Origin: a virus
Strand: one strand, 5' to 3'
Length of the DNA stretch: 21,234 nucleotides
Virus record (IMG/VR): IMGVR_UViG_3300020442_001297
Location: 1 to 21,234 of that record
Shown: positions 7,118 through 12,290 of the stretch, one piece after another
Numbering within the stretch: the first letter of the stretch is position 1
How the letters are laid out: every line of letters begins with the position of its first letter
Translations under genes and position numbers: made by a program
Notes under the pieces: model-generated
The model's input: the letters and a program-made list of their open reading frames with translations, nothing else
Database searches by the model: none
What the model was told of the DNA's origin: nothing

Positions 7118-7231
7118 TTAGATTAGTCCTAGTGAACCTGCTGTAATACCAACTGCAAGAAAGAAACCGAATTCTAAAATGCCATGATACTCAGGCGGTA
7201 TCCTCAGGAACTTAGATGTGATATGAGTCAT
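7118..7231 (-). CDS. 37-residue membrane peptide downstream of psbA
   Basis: The frame starts at the ATG at 7231, 27 bases after psbA. It encodes a polar N-terminus (MTHITSKFLRIPPEYHG) and a C-terminal hydrophobic segment (ILEFGFFLAVGITAGSLGLI) that could span the thylakoid or cell membrane once. No Hli chlorophyll-binding motif. Small one-helix peptides are common in photosystem II, so a link to D1 is tempting, but I recognise no named Psb subunit. The terminator begins within 3 bases of its stop, so it ends the psbA unit. Confidence 0.62.
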   Translation of the reverse strand: MTHITSKFLRIPPEYHGILEFGFFLAVGITAGSLGLI

Positions 7232-7258
7232 TTTACCTTGTGCTCCTCAGGTTCAATC

Positions 7259-8347
7259 TTAACCGATTGATGGTGCAGTCAATGCAACAGGCACAGACTC
7301 AGCAGCAGCAAGGTCAAGAGGGAAGTTGTGAGCATTACGCTCGTGCATTACTTCCATTCCAAGACCAGCTCTGTTAAGGATGTCTGCCCAAGTAGGAATC
7401 ACAGAACCGTTTGCGTCAAGCACAGACTGGTTGAAGTTGAATCCGTTAAGGTTGAATGCCATAGTTGAAACACCCATTGCAGTTGCCCAGATACAAATTA
7501 CTGGCCATGCAGCAAGGAAGAAGTGAAGTGAACGAGAGTTGTTGAACGATGCATACTGGAAGATAAGACGACCGAAGTATCCATGAGCAGCAACAATGTT
7601 GTAAGTTTCTTCTTCTTGTCCAAACTTATAACCGTAGTTCTGTGACTCTTGCTCTGTTGTCTCTCTGATAAGAGAAGAAGTAACAAGAGAACCGTGCATA
7701 GCACTAAAGAGTGAACCACCAAACACACCTGCTACTCCAAGCATATGGAAGGGGTGCATAAGGATGTTGTGCTCTGCTTGGAACACGAACATGTAGTTAA
7801 AAGTACCAGAGATACCAAGAGGCATCGCATCAGAGAAAGAACCTTGACCGAAAGGATAGACCAAGAACACAGCAAATGCTGCAGAAACTGGTGCTGAATA
7901 AGCAACACAGATCCAAGGACGCATTCCAAGACGGTATGAAAGTTCCCACTGACGACCACAGTATGCTGTGATTCCGATAAGGAAGTGGAAGACTACAAGT
8001 TGGAAAGGACCACCATTGTACAACCACTCATCTAGAGAAGCTGCTTCCCAGATTGGGTAGAAGTGAAGTCCGATAGCATTACTAGAAGGGACAACAGCAC
8101 CAGAGATGATGTTGTTACCATACATAAGCGAACCAGCAACTGGTTCTCTGATTCCATCAATGTCCACAGGAGGAGCAGCGATGAAAGCAATAATGAAACA
8201 TGTAGCAGCAGCGAGAAGGCAAGGAATCATGAGGACACCGAACCAACCAACATAAATGCGGTTGTCCACTGAGGTGACCCAGTTACACAATTCGTCCCAT
8301 CCAGAGAGGAGACCGCCACGCTGACGTGAACGTGAAAGAGTTGTCAT
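7259..8347 (-). CDS. psbA: Photosystem II D1 protein
   Basis: 362 residues, full length, no intron or frameshift. D1 is the reaction-centre core subunit binding P680, pheophytin, QB and the Mn cluster in the thylakoid membrane. Numbering is offset by +3 from standard D1. The sequence is near-identical to cyanobacterial D1 in five membrane helices; [13 protein letters not shown] carries the P680 ligand region, and [14 protein letters not shown] near the C-terminus carries the His332, Glu333, His337, Asp342 and Ala344 equivalents, followed by a 15-residue processed tail. GRQWELS places Gln at position 130, the low-light D1:1 form. No Shine-Dalgarno precedes the ATG; instead a U-rich tract does. 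Phage D1 replaces photodamaged host D1 during infection. Confidence 0.98.
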   Translation of the reverse strand: MTTLSRSRQRGGLLSGWDELCNWVTSVDNRIYVGWFGVLMIPCLLAAATCFIIAFIAAPPVDIDGIREPVAGSLMYGNNIISGAVVPSSNAIGLHFYPIWEAASLDEWLYNGGPFQLVVFHFLIGITAYCGRQWELSYRLGMRPWICVAYSAPVSAAFAVFLVYPFGQGSFSDAMPLGISGTFNYMFVFQAEHNILMHPFHMLGVAGVFGGSLFSAMHGSLVTSSLIRETTEQESQNYGYKFGQEEETYNIVAAHGYFGRLIFQYASFNNSRSLHFFLAAWPVICIWATAMGVSTMAFNLNGFNFNQSVLDANGSVIPTWADILNRAGLGMEVMHERNAHNFPLDLAAAESVPVALTAPSIG

Positions 8348-8395
8348 TTGAAAAAAAGGGTAGGTATTAGTGCAGGGGACACTGAATTAAATATT

Positions 8396-8418
8396 CCTTC
8401 ACCACCCTCAGGTGAAGG
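8396..8418 (-). promoter_or_regulatory. Hairpin in the psbA leader
   Basis: Perfect 8-base-pair inverted repeat CCTTCACC/GGTGAAGG with a 7-base loop, about 50 bases upstream of the psbA start codon and without a U-tract. Likely part of a structured 5' leader affecting stability or translation of the psbA message; the function is inferred. Confidence 0.55.
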
Positions 8419-8470
8419 TATTAGAGACGTAGTTTATTCTCCCTATAGGTCTCGGTTGAAGGGGAGCATC

Positions 8471-8494
8471 AAAAAAGGTGAGGAATCCCTCACC
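8471..8494 (-). terminator. Terminator-like hairpin at the start of the psbA leader
   Basis: On the minus strand GGTGAGG, a 4-base loop, CCTCACC, then six U: a textbook intrinsic terminator. It lies about 4 bases downstream of the expected transcription start of the psbA promoter rather than upstream of it. It may end read-through from the three small genes upstream, act as an attenuator, or cap the 5' end of psbA mRNA. Confidence 0.75.
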
Positions 8495-8503
8495 CAGTTG
8501 ATC

Positions 8504-8537
8504 TATTTATAGTAATATAACTTCACAGATTTGTCAA
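8504..8537 (-). promoter_or_regulatory. Composite sigma70 / T4-late promoter for psbA
   Basis: Minus strand TTGACA (8537-8532), 17-base spacer, TACTAT (8514-8509) fused to TATAAATA (8511-8504). The -35 is perfect and the -10 matches 4 of 6; the late element is perfect. The same fused layout precedes the exported-protein gene at 4583-4616. It would allow psbA expression both by host-type sigma factor and by late-modified polymerase. Confidence 0.78.
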
Positions 8538-8553
8538 GGCATAAAGATGAGTA

Positions 8554-8742
8554 TTAATACCCAATTTCCTCTGATCCTCCGAGTCTCGCTAGTCTCCCTG
8601 TAGCATACTCATACATGATTTGATGGATGCTCTTCTCTTCTACGAGACGTTCTTTTAGTTTATCTTGCATTTGTCCTTCTGATAGGACTGGTTCACCGAA
8701 CCATGAATCATAGTTTAAATATTTTGGTGCGGGTACTGTCAT
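8554..8742 (-). CDS. Small phage protein of unknown function
   Basis: 62 residues from the ATG at 8742, 10 bases after the preceding gene. Soluble and charged, with Trp/Tyr near the N-terminus (YLNYDSWFGEPVLSEGQ) and a helical C-terminal half (LKERLVEEKSIHQIMYEYA). No recognised domain. It is the last gene before the psbA promoter, whose -35 lies 17 bases past its stop. Nothing in the sequence links it to photosynthesis. Confidence 0.65.
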   Translation of the reverse strand: MTVPAPKYLNYDSWFGEPVLSEGQMQDKLKERLVEEKSIHQIMYEYATGRLARLGGSEEIGY

Positions 8743-8752
8743 ACGTTAAGTA

Positions 8753-8965
8753 TTAAGTGGATTTATGTGCTTGCTGATGTCCTTCTACGATTGCTTCGAC
8801 AATAATCTTCTTTAGTTCTCTGGTTTTCTTTTTACCAAGACCTACACTGGTATCGATTCTTACTTTGATATAGTAAAGTCCGATGATGCAAATAAGAAAA
8901 GGAATTGCATCTGCCCAAGAGATAGCATTGTACGCATTAGCAGCGTCAGATAAAACAGCAAACAT
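8753..8965 (-). CDS. Small single-pass membrane protein
   Basis: 70 residues. An N-terminal amphipathic stretch is followed by a hydrophobic segment (IPFLICIIGLYYIKV, about residues 22-36) and then a basic, helical cytoplasmic-type tail (GKKKTRELKKIIVEAIVEG). It has its own sigma70-like promoter and a short AT-rich leader. Function unknown; the topology, small size and phage context do not prove a holin role. Confidence 0.65.
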   Translation of the reverse strand: MFAVLSDAANAYNAISWADAIPFLICIIGLYYIKVRIDTSVGLGKKKTRELKKIIVEAIVEGHQQAHKST

Positions 8966-8988
8966 AAAGTATAAAAATATTTATTTGA

Positions 8989-9017
8989 AGTATACCCTAT
9001 GTTGACGTATTCGTCAA
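8989..9017 (-). promoter_or_regulatory. Sigma70-like promoter for 8965-8554
   Basis: Minus strand TTGACG (9017-9012), 17-base spacer, TATACT (8994-8989). Each hexamer matches 5 of 6. The TGA within the -35 is the stop codon (9016-9014) of the upstream gene. The -35 is also one half of a palindrome TTGACG/CGTCAA. Confidence 0.7.
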
Positions 9018-9202
9018 TACTTTCTAACAGTTCCTTTAAGACCAGACTCTTTCATATATTTTGTTCCACCTGACTTAGTGTCAAATACTTTTGCAAATCT
9101 CTTGTCTGGATTCCACGTTGAATGTGATACAAGGTACTCAATCGAGTCATCTACCTTGCGTGTGGCAACCCATCTGATGTTGTTTCCTTTGTCTGCAGAC
9201 AT
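9014..9202 (-). CDS. Small basic phage protein
   Basis: 62 residues from the ATG at 9202. Beta-rich looking with many Lys and Thr (IRWVATRKVDDSIEYLVSH; FDTKSGGTKYMKESG). No known domain recognised. It has a promoter of its own nested in the preceding terminator, and its stop codon forms part of the next promoter's -35, so it is a one-gene unit squeezed between two promoters. Function unknown. Confidence 0.65.
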   Translation of the reverse strand: MSADKGNNIRWVATRKVDDSIEYLVSHSTWNPDKRFAKVFDTKSGGTKYMKESGLKGTVRKY

Positions 9203-9222
9203 AATAATTAATTACTCTCATC

Positions 9223-9251
9223 ATAATATGTATAAAAAAAGAGGAGATCAA
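9223..9251 (-). promoter_or_regulatory. Promoter nested in a terminator, for the gene at 9202
   Basis: Minus strand TTGATC (9251-9246, 4 of 6), 17-base spacer, TATTAT (9228-9223, 5 of 6). The -35 lies in the loop and edge of the terminator hairpin, and the descending arm plus U-tract form the spacer. The TGA inside the -35 is the stop codon of the 48-residue gene. Confidence 0.55.
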
Positions 9252-9262
9252 CTCTCCTCTTT
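9238..9262. terminator. Bidirectional-looking intrinsic terminator ending the hli operon
   Basis: Stem AAAGAGGAG/CTCCTCTTT (arms 9238-9246 and 9254-9262) with a 7-base loop; A-run on one side and T-run on the other, so it can work on both strands, more strongly on the minus strand (seven U). The stop codon of the 48-residue gene lies in the loop. Confidence 0.85.
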
Positions 9263-9394
9263 TACTCTTATAATTATTTGATTTTTTGAGTAGTCTGCTT
9301 TGAACTCTAGTTCGTCATCTGGATCCCAACACATCTCTTCGTAAAGCATGTTGAGTGTCTCCATGTCTTCATAGAGTGCGTTAGGGTTAGGCAT
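9248..9394 (-). CDS. 48-residue acidic phage protein
   Basis: Translated from the ATG at 9394: MPNPNALYEDMETLNMLYEE at the start, then a Cys-Trp and an acidic DPDDELEF tract, and a short basic end. Acidic and helical in its first half. The frame ends with a TGA lying in the loop of the operon terminator, a sign of selection for compactness. Last gene of the hli operon. Not recognised as a named family; no membrane segment. Confidence 0.65.
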   Translation of the reverse strand: MPNPNALYEDMETLNMLYEEMCWDPDDELEFKADYSKNQIIIRVKEES

Positions 9395-9412
9395 TTAGAA
9401 TCCGTTTATTAG

Positions 9413-9483
9413 ATATTAACAATTTATCATATAAGTATGGAATACTTTTGTATTCACTTATACCAATTTAAAATTGTTAATAT
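9413..9483. repeat. Long AT-rich inverted repeat inside the hli operon
   Basis: Outer perfect 13-base-pair stem (9413-9425 with 9471-9483, ATATTAACAATTT) encloses an inner stem (9431-9445 with 9450-9461, 12 pairs and a 3-base bulge) with a TTTT loop. It fills the only sizeable gap between genes of the operon, and its right arm touches the stop codon of the 59-residue gene. Likely an mRNA processing or stability element; there is no U-tract for termination. Confidence 0.7.
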
Positions 9484-9662
9484 TAAGCACCTGATGGGAC
9501 ATAAGCAGGAATCAAAATTCCTCCGTCTCTGTCGTCATCATCGTCATCATCGTCCCAAGGGAGATCACCAAGCATGACAAAACTAACAAGGAAGAGCGTT
9601 ATGACAGGCATAAACGGAAACAACAATGTGTGCATCCATGTTTGGTAATCTGCTTCTAACAT
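9483..9662 (-). CDS. 59-residue membrane protein with an octa-aspartate tract
   Basis: From the ATG at 9662, directly abutting the hli stop. Residues about 10-31 form one hydrophobic membrane segment (HTLLFPFMPVITLFLVSFVM), followed by LGDLPW, eight Asp in a row, RDGG and a hydrophobic end ILIPAYVPSGA. The Asp run comes from a repeated GATGATGAC unit. Placement among Hli genes suggests a thylakoid or membrane partner, but there is no chlorophyll-binding motif. Function unknown. Confidence 0.7.
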   Translation of the reverse strand: MLEADYQTWMHTLLFPFMPVITLFLVSFVMLGDLPWDDDDDDDDRDGGILIPAYVPSGA

Positions 9663-9839
9663 TTAGAAGATACCAAAGAACATATGCCCTGTAGTAAGAT
9701 CAGAGATTGCTGCTGCAAACAGACCTACCATTGCTGCTCTACCATTCCAAGTCTCTGCCCAAATCTTCTGGGGTTCTACTCTGGAGTTTTTCTCAAAGAG
9801 ATCATCCACTGATTTCTGCTTTAAAGATTTAGTAGTCAT
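9663..9839 (-). CDS. hli: High-light-inducible protein (Hli)
   Basis: 58 residues. One transmembrane helix carries the chlorophyll-binding signature E-T-W-N-G-R-A-A-M-V-G (residues about 29-39), identical in key positions to the ExxNGRxAMxG motif of Hlips. Hlips bind chlorophyll and carotenoid in thylakoids and protect photosystem II under light stress. The N-terminal 28 residues are polar and basic. The TTGHMFFGIF ending resembles the common Hli C-terminus TTGQIIPGIF. Its start shares a base with the stop of the 29-residue peptide upstream; its stop abuts the next gene. Confidence 0.93.
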   Translation of the reverse strand: MTTKSLKQKSVDDLFEKNSRVEPQKIWAETWNGRAAMVGLFAAAISDLTTGHMFFGIF

Positions 9840-9928
9840 TAGATAAATGTTGTTGTGAGTGTGCTAGTTCCTAATGCCAACATAAAGATGTATGGCACAA
9901 CTTTAAGCGGTACAGGATATCTTGTCAT
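9839..9928 (-). CDS. 29-residue hydrophobic peptide between two hli genes
   Basis: ATG at 9928 and stop at 9839-9841, each sharing one base with a neighbouring hli gene (TAATG at both ends). The sequence begins MTRYPVPLKVVPYIF and continues as a single hydrophobic helix ending TTTFI, with positive charges at the N-terminus, so it is predicted to cross the membrane once. Too short for standard gene finders. Size and topology resemble small photosynthetic subunits, but I cannot match it to a named Psb or Pet subunit. Confidence 0.65.
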   Translation of the reverse strand: MTRYPVPLKVVPYIFMLALGTSTLTTTFI

Positions 9929-10035
9929 TAGAAAATGCCAGGAATGATTTGACCTGTAGTTGCGTATGCACCAACTGCTGCTACGAAACCAAGCATTGCT
10001 GCCCAACCGTTAAACTTTTCTGCTTCTGGAGTCAT
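9928..10035 (-). CDS. hli: Short high-light-inducible protein (Hli)
   Basis: 35 residues, essentially only the helix and C-terminus of an Hlip: E-K-F-N-G-W-A-A-M-L-G at residues 6-16, then GFVAAVGAYATTGQIIPGIF-type ending, the hallmark of cyanophage and marine cyanobacterial Hli. The Arg of the NGR motif is Trp here; Glu and Asn chlorophyll ligands are kept. AGGA lies 9 bases before the ATG. Likely pairs with another Hli as a dimer in the thylakoid. Confidence 0.92.
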   Translation of the reverse strand: MTPEAEKFNGWAAMLGFVAAVGAYATTGQIIPGIF

Positions 10036-10094
10036 GATAGTGTTCCTATTGTGTGTTGATTGTGTGTATAAAATATTTTCGATGATAGACATGG

Positions 10095-10295
10095 TTAGAA
10101 ACCAAGTAGACCAAAGAAAAAGAAACTTCCACTGGAAACGTAAGAAATAAATCCTGTTACGATTCCTAGCATTGCCAAACGACCATTGAGTTTTTCGGCA
10201 TTCTGAGGATAACCTTCGTAGTTTTCAACGTAGGTCATACGAGGTTCTGATGCGAACATGTTTTGTCTGCCACCAGATTCAGTAGTTGTGGTCAT
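10095..10295 (-). CDS. hli: High-light-inducible protein (Hli), first of the operon
   Basis: 66 residues from the ATG at 10295. The frame stays open upstream for 62 codons, but that part lies across the promoter and a terminator and is rejected. The motif E-K-L-N-G-R-L-A-M-L-G at about 36-46 is a perfect Hlip signature, followed by one helix and a Phe-rich end SFFFFGLLGF. A perfect sigma70 promoter sits 28 bases upstream, so it heads the hli operon that runs down to 9248. Confidence 0.93.
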   Translation of the reverse strand: MTTTTESGGRQNMFASEPRMTYVENYEGYPQNAEKLNGRLAMLGIVTGFISYVSSGSFFFFGLLGF

Positions 10296-10323
10296 TTGTA
10301 TACTATTGTGAAGAACTGTTACA

Positions 10324-10352
10324 ATTATATATAAAGTTTTAACATTTGTCAA
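10324..10352 (-). promoter_or_regulatory. Consensus sigma70 promoter of the hli operon
   Basis: Minus strand TTGACA (10352-10347), exactly 17 bases, TATAAT (10329-10324). Both hexamers are perfect. Transcription would start near 10317 and give a leader of about 22 bases. Predicted to be used by unmodified host polymerase early in infection. Confidence 0.92.
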
Positions 10353-10385
10353 GAGGTTTGATACATAAGACTTTCTTATTCCAAT

Positions 10386-10418
10386 GATAAAGGGGTCTAC
10401 TATTTCTAGTAAACCCCT
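10386..10418 (-). terminator. Probable terminator after the 86-residue gene
   Basis: Twelve-base-pair stem with one G-U pair (arms 10391-10402 and 10407-10418) closed by a GAAA tetraloop on the transcribed strand, followed by UUUAU. The U-tract is weak, but the stem is long and it lies between the end of one operon and the hli promoter. Confidence 0.7.
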
Positions 10419-10484
10419 TATGGCACAAGACTTATAACATCGGTCTCGCTGAAAACCATCTAGTTTAAAGTCTATTGGCAAAGA

Positions 10485-10745
10485 CTAGGAGAATGTGATG
10501 ACATCCTCACTGTTAGTATCTAGGTTAATTGTATCCGCAGCAACCGTGTTATAGAAATCCAATCCAAGAGGTTGGTCACCAATGGTGAATGAATAGGAAG
10601 TCTTCGGTTTGACTTGACTAGCAATAGCTTTTACACCTTGATAGTGTCGCCACAATTCAGTCGAAAGACTAGAATCGATGTCATCATCCAGTGCTGCCTT
10701 GACAGCATCTTTAAGAGCATTTTCTGCTTGTTGATAAACGTTCAT
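10485..10745 (-). CDS. 86-residue phage protein of unknown function
   Basis: From the ATG at 10745, two bases after the stop of the 24-residue peptide. Helical, acidic N-terminal half (AENALKDAVKAALDDDIDSSL) with Trp/Tyr, then a beta-like C-terminal half (YSFTIGDQPLGLDFYNTVAAD). No recognised family or membrane segment. It ends the cluster of tiny genes that starts at the tRNA region, with a terminator about 70 bases beyond its stop. Confidence 0.68.
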   Translation of the reverse strand: MNVYQQAENALKDAVKAALDDDIDSSLSTELWRHYQGVKAIASQVKPKTSYSFTIGDQPLGLDFYNTVAADTINLDTNSEDVITFS

Positions 10746-10747
10746 GG

Positions 10748-10822
10748 TTAGTGAGGATCGTAGTACCTGATAAGTGCTCCTGCTATTGCAACGAGCACGA
10801 TGATAATAATTAGTGCGGTCAT
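10748..10822 (-). CDS. 24-residue transmembrane micropeptide
   Basis: The ATG at 10822 overlaps the TGA of the upstream gene as ATGA, and the stop is two bases before the next ATG, so it exactly fills the gap in an otherwise gapless cluster. Translation gives MTALIIIIVLVAIAGALIRYYDPH: one hydrophobic helix with a short polar end. Function unknown. Confidence 0.6.
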   Translation of the reverse strand: MTALIIIIVLVAIAGALIRYYDPH

Positions 10823-11055
10823 GTGGTCTTTATGTAAGCACCTACCTCTGGATCAGGATCAAGCCACTTTGTATATTCAAAGTCTTCAATCACATAATCC
10901 AGTTGGATGCTATTGTCTAGAAGATACATGTCTTTGTATCTCTTAGTCCAGTCGTTGTATTTCTGAATGCGATAGTCAGGATGCCCATTGTCGAGCGTCC
11001 CAACTTTCACATAGCGATAAGGATATCGCTCAAGGATAGTCTCAAGTTTAGTCAT
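10819..11055 (-). CDS. 78-residue phage protein of unknown function
   Basis: Start at the ATG at 11055, overlapping the previous stop by 8 bases (ATGACTAA); a longer frame to 11106 would overlap the neighbour heavily. Rich in Tyr, Asp and Lys (ERYPYRYVKVGTLDNGHPDYR; YTKWLDPDPEVGAY), probably a small mixed alpha/beta fold. No recognised domain, no membrane segment. Translationally coupled on both sides. Confidence 0.65.
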   Translation of the reverse strand: MTKLETILERYPYRYVKVGTLDNGHPDYRIQKYNDWTKRYKDMYLLDNSIQLDYVIEDFEYTKWLDPDPEVGAYIKTT

Positions 11056-11257
11056 AATAAAAAAGGTCACTTTCAAGTTTAGATAGGAGGATATCATAAT
11101 CCTCATCTACATCACCATAGAAATCGACTCCTTTCTCCTCATAGAATTTCACTACTTGATTATAAATGATAGGATACTCGGTGTCAAGTACGATGTTTCT
11201 GTCTACTGCTCCATAAAGGATTTCTAGACAAGACTCGAACTTCTGTGCTGTAGTCAT
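11048..11257 (-). CDS. 69-residue acidic phage protein
   Basis: From the ATG at 11257, 40 bases downstream of the tRNA. Acidic (EEKGVDFYGDVDEDYDILL) and helical, with a CLEIL tract near the N-terminus. No family recognised. The leader between tRNA and ATG holds a palindrome (TCCCTTT/AAAGGGA) and a second small hairpin (TTGGT/ACCAA) that may mark the processing site between tRNA and mRNA. AAGG lies 7 bases before the start. Confidence 0.65.
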   Translation of the reverse strand: MTTAQKFESCLEILYGAVDRNIVLDTEYPIIYNQVVKFYEEKGVDFYGDVDEDYDILLSKLESDLFYYD

Positions 11258-11297
11258 ATGTTTTACCTTTGGTGAACCAATCCCTTTTTAAAGGGAA

Positions 11298-11476
<179 letters not shown>

Positions 11477-11501
11477 TTGAGAACTCCCTTGAAACCTCTG
11501 T

Positions 11502-11530
11502 AGTATACGCAGTTCTTACCTAGTTGTCAA
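11502..11530 (-). promoter_or_regulatory. Sigma70 promoter for the tRNA and small-gene cluster
   Basis: Minus strand TTGACA (11530-11525), 17-base spacer, TATACT (11507-11502, 5 of 6). The TGA in the -35 is the stop codon (11529-11527) of the GIY-YIG gene. Transcription would start near 11495, giving a leader of about 19 bases before the 47-residue frame and then the tRNA. Confidence 0.85.
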
Positions 11531-11925
11531 GGGTTAAAATAGTCTTTACGCATGTACCTACCAAGTATGTTCGAGTTGTAATATGCAGGGGTTCCATCGC
11601 TTGTTGCCTCCGTAAGTACATTGTGTTTAAATAATTGTCGGGTCTCCTCATAATTGCATTGACCCTTCGTTGTATGTAGGCTTATTATCTCTCTTTTAAA
11701 TTGTAGTTTACCGAACAATTTTAAATCTTCTTTTAATTCTGGACAAGAACCATAGTATTTTTTCCAGTCAGATTCTTGTTTTACTCTTCGTTTTTTCCCT
11801 GGTGGTTTTCTAAAACTCCAAAAATACTTTCTCCCAACGTATTGTCGTTTGTTCTTGAGATTGGTAATGACATAAACAAAACCAAAGTACTCCCCAACAT
11901 CGTCACTATTAAAAGTTCGTTCCAT
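11527..11925 (-). CDS. SegE-like GIY-YIG endonuclease domain protein
   Basis: 132 residues from the ATG at 11925; the frame is open back to a GTG at 12009 (160 residues). GFVYVITN and QYVGRKYFW match the GIY and YIG motifs; KKRRVKQESDWKKYYGSC, FKREII and the Glu-containing NYEETRQLF complete the small nuclease domain shared by T4 Seg-type proteins and many cyanophages. It may be a free-standing homing or DNA-cutting enzyme; activity is inferred. The start is uncertain: the residues ENPWTY before the ATG look conserved, and an ATG placed just before them is out of frame by one base. Its stop supplies the -35 of the next promoter. Confidence 0.72.
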   Translation of the reverse strand: MERTFNSDDVGEYFGFVYVITNLKNKRQYVGRKYFWSFRKPPGKKRRVKQESDWKKYYGSCPELKEDLKLFGKLQFKREIISLHTTKGQCNYEETRQLFKHNVLTEATSDGTPAYYNSNILGRYMRKDYFNP

Positions 11926-11947
11926 GTAAGTCCAAGGATTTTCATAA

Positions 11948-12112
11948 TCAGTCGCAGATTCCGTCTTCGTCGTTGATGTCACGATAAGTAGTGTGCTTGT
12001 CAGTATCACTACTTATACGATATGCTCCAGTGTCTGAATATACTTCAGACTTTAACTCTGCCACAGCGATTTCTAAATCATGTATTAGAGTCTTAAGGTT
12101 TTTCTTTTTCAT
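11948..12112 (-). CDS. 54-residue phage protein of unknown function
   Basis: The ATG at 12112 overlaps the TGA of the upstream gene as ATGA. The N-terminus (KKKNLKTLIHDLEIAVAELK) is a basic then heptad-like helix, probably a short coiled coil; the C-terminus is acidic (RDINDEDGICD). No recognised domain. It is coupled to the small gene upstream and precedes the GIY-YIG gene by a few bases. Confidence 0.65.
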   Translation of the reverse strand: MKKKNLKTLIHDLEIAVAELKSEVYSDTGAYRISSDTDKHTTYRDINDEDGICD

Positions 12113-12258
12113 GAATAGTATTCTTGTAGTATTTGTAGAACCCTATTGATCATGTAGTGAGAACCATCTAACCATTCATCAGTCGCTCCCTCGTAATGAC
12201 CATTATAGAGTTCCATTTTTAATCTGTATATCCTCGATTCGATATCGATCTTTCGCAT
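12109..12258 (-). CDS. Small phage protein downstream of talC
   Basis: 49 residues from the ATG at 12258, chosen because AGAGG lies 5 bases upstream and it avoids overlap with talC; an alternative ATG at 12309 gives 66 residues and overlaps talC by 19 bases. Mostly helical: RIYRLKMELYNGHYEG, then DEWLDGSHYMINRVLQILQEY. No recognised family. The stop overlaps the next ATG. Confidence 0.6.
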   Translation of the reverse strand: MRKIDIESRIYRLKMELYNGHYEGATDEWLDGSHYMINRVLQILQEYYS

Positions 12259-12290
12259 TTGACCTCTACCTGACGGAGGATATAGTCCCC

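Noticed and set aside
7498-8272. Several 65-76 codon frames overlapping psbA on both strands
   Set aside because: Shadows of the highly constrained psbA sequence; products are low complexity.
7259-8347. Group I intron in psbA, as known in some cyanophages
   Set aside because: The D1 reading frame is continuous and no inserted segment is present.
10296-10481. N-terminal extension of the first Hli by 62 codons
   Set aside because: It would span a perfect promoter and a terminator hairpin; the ATG at 10295 gives a normal Hli.
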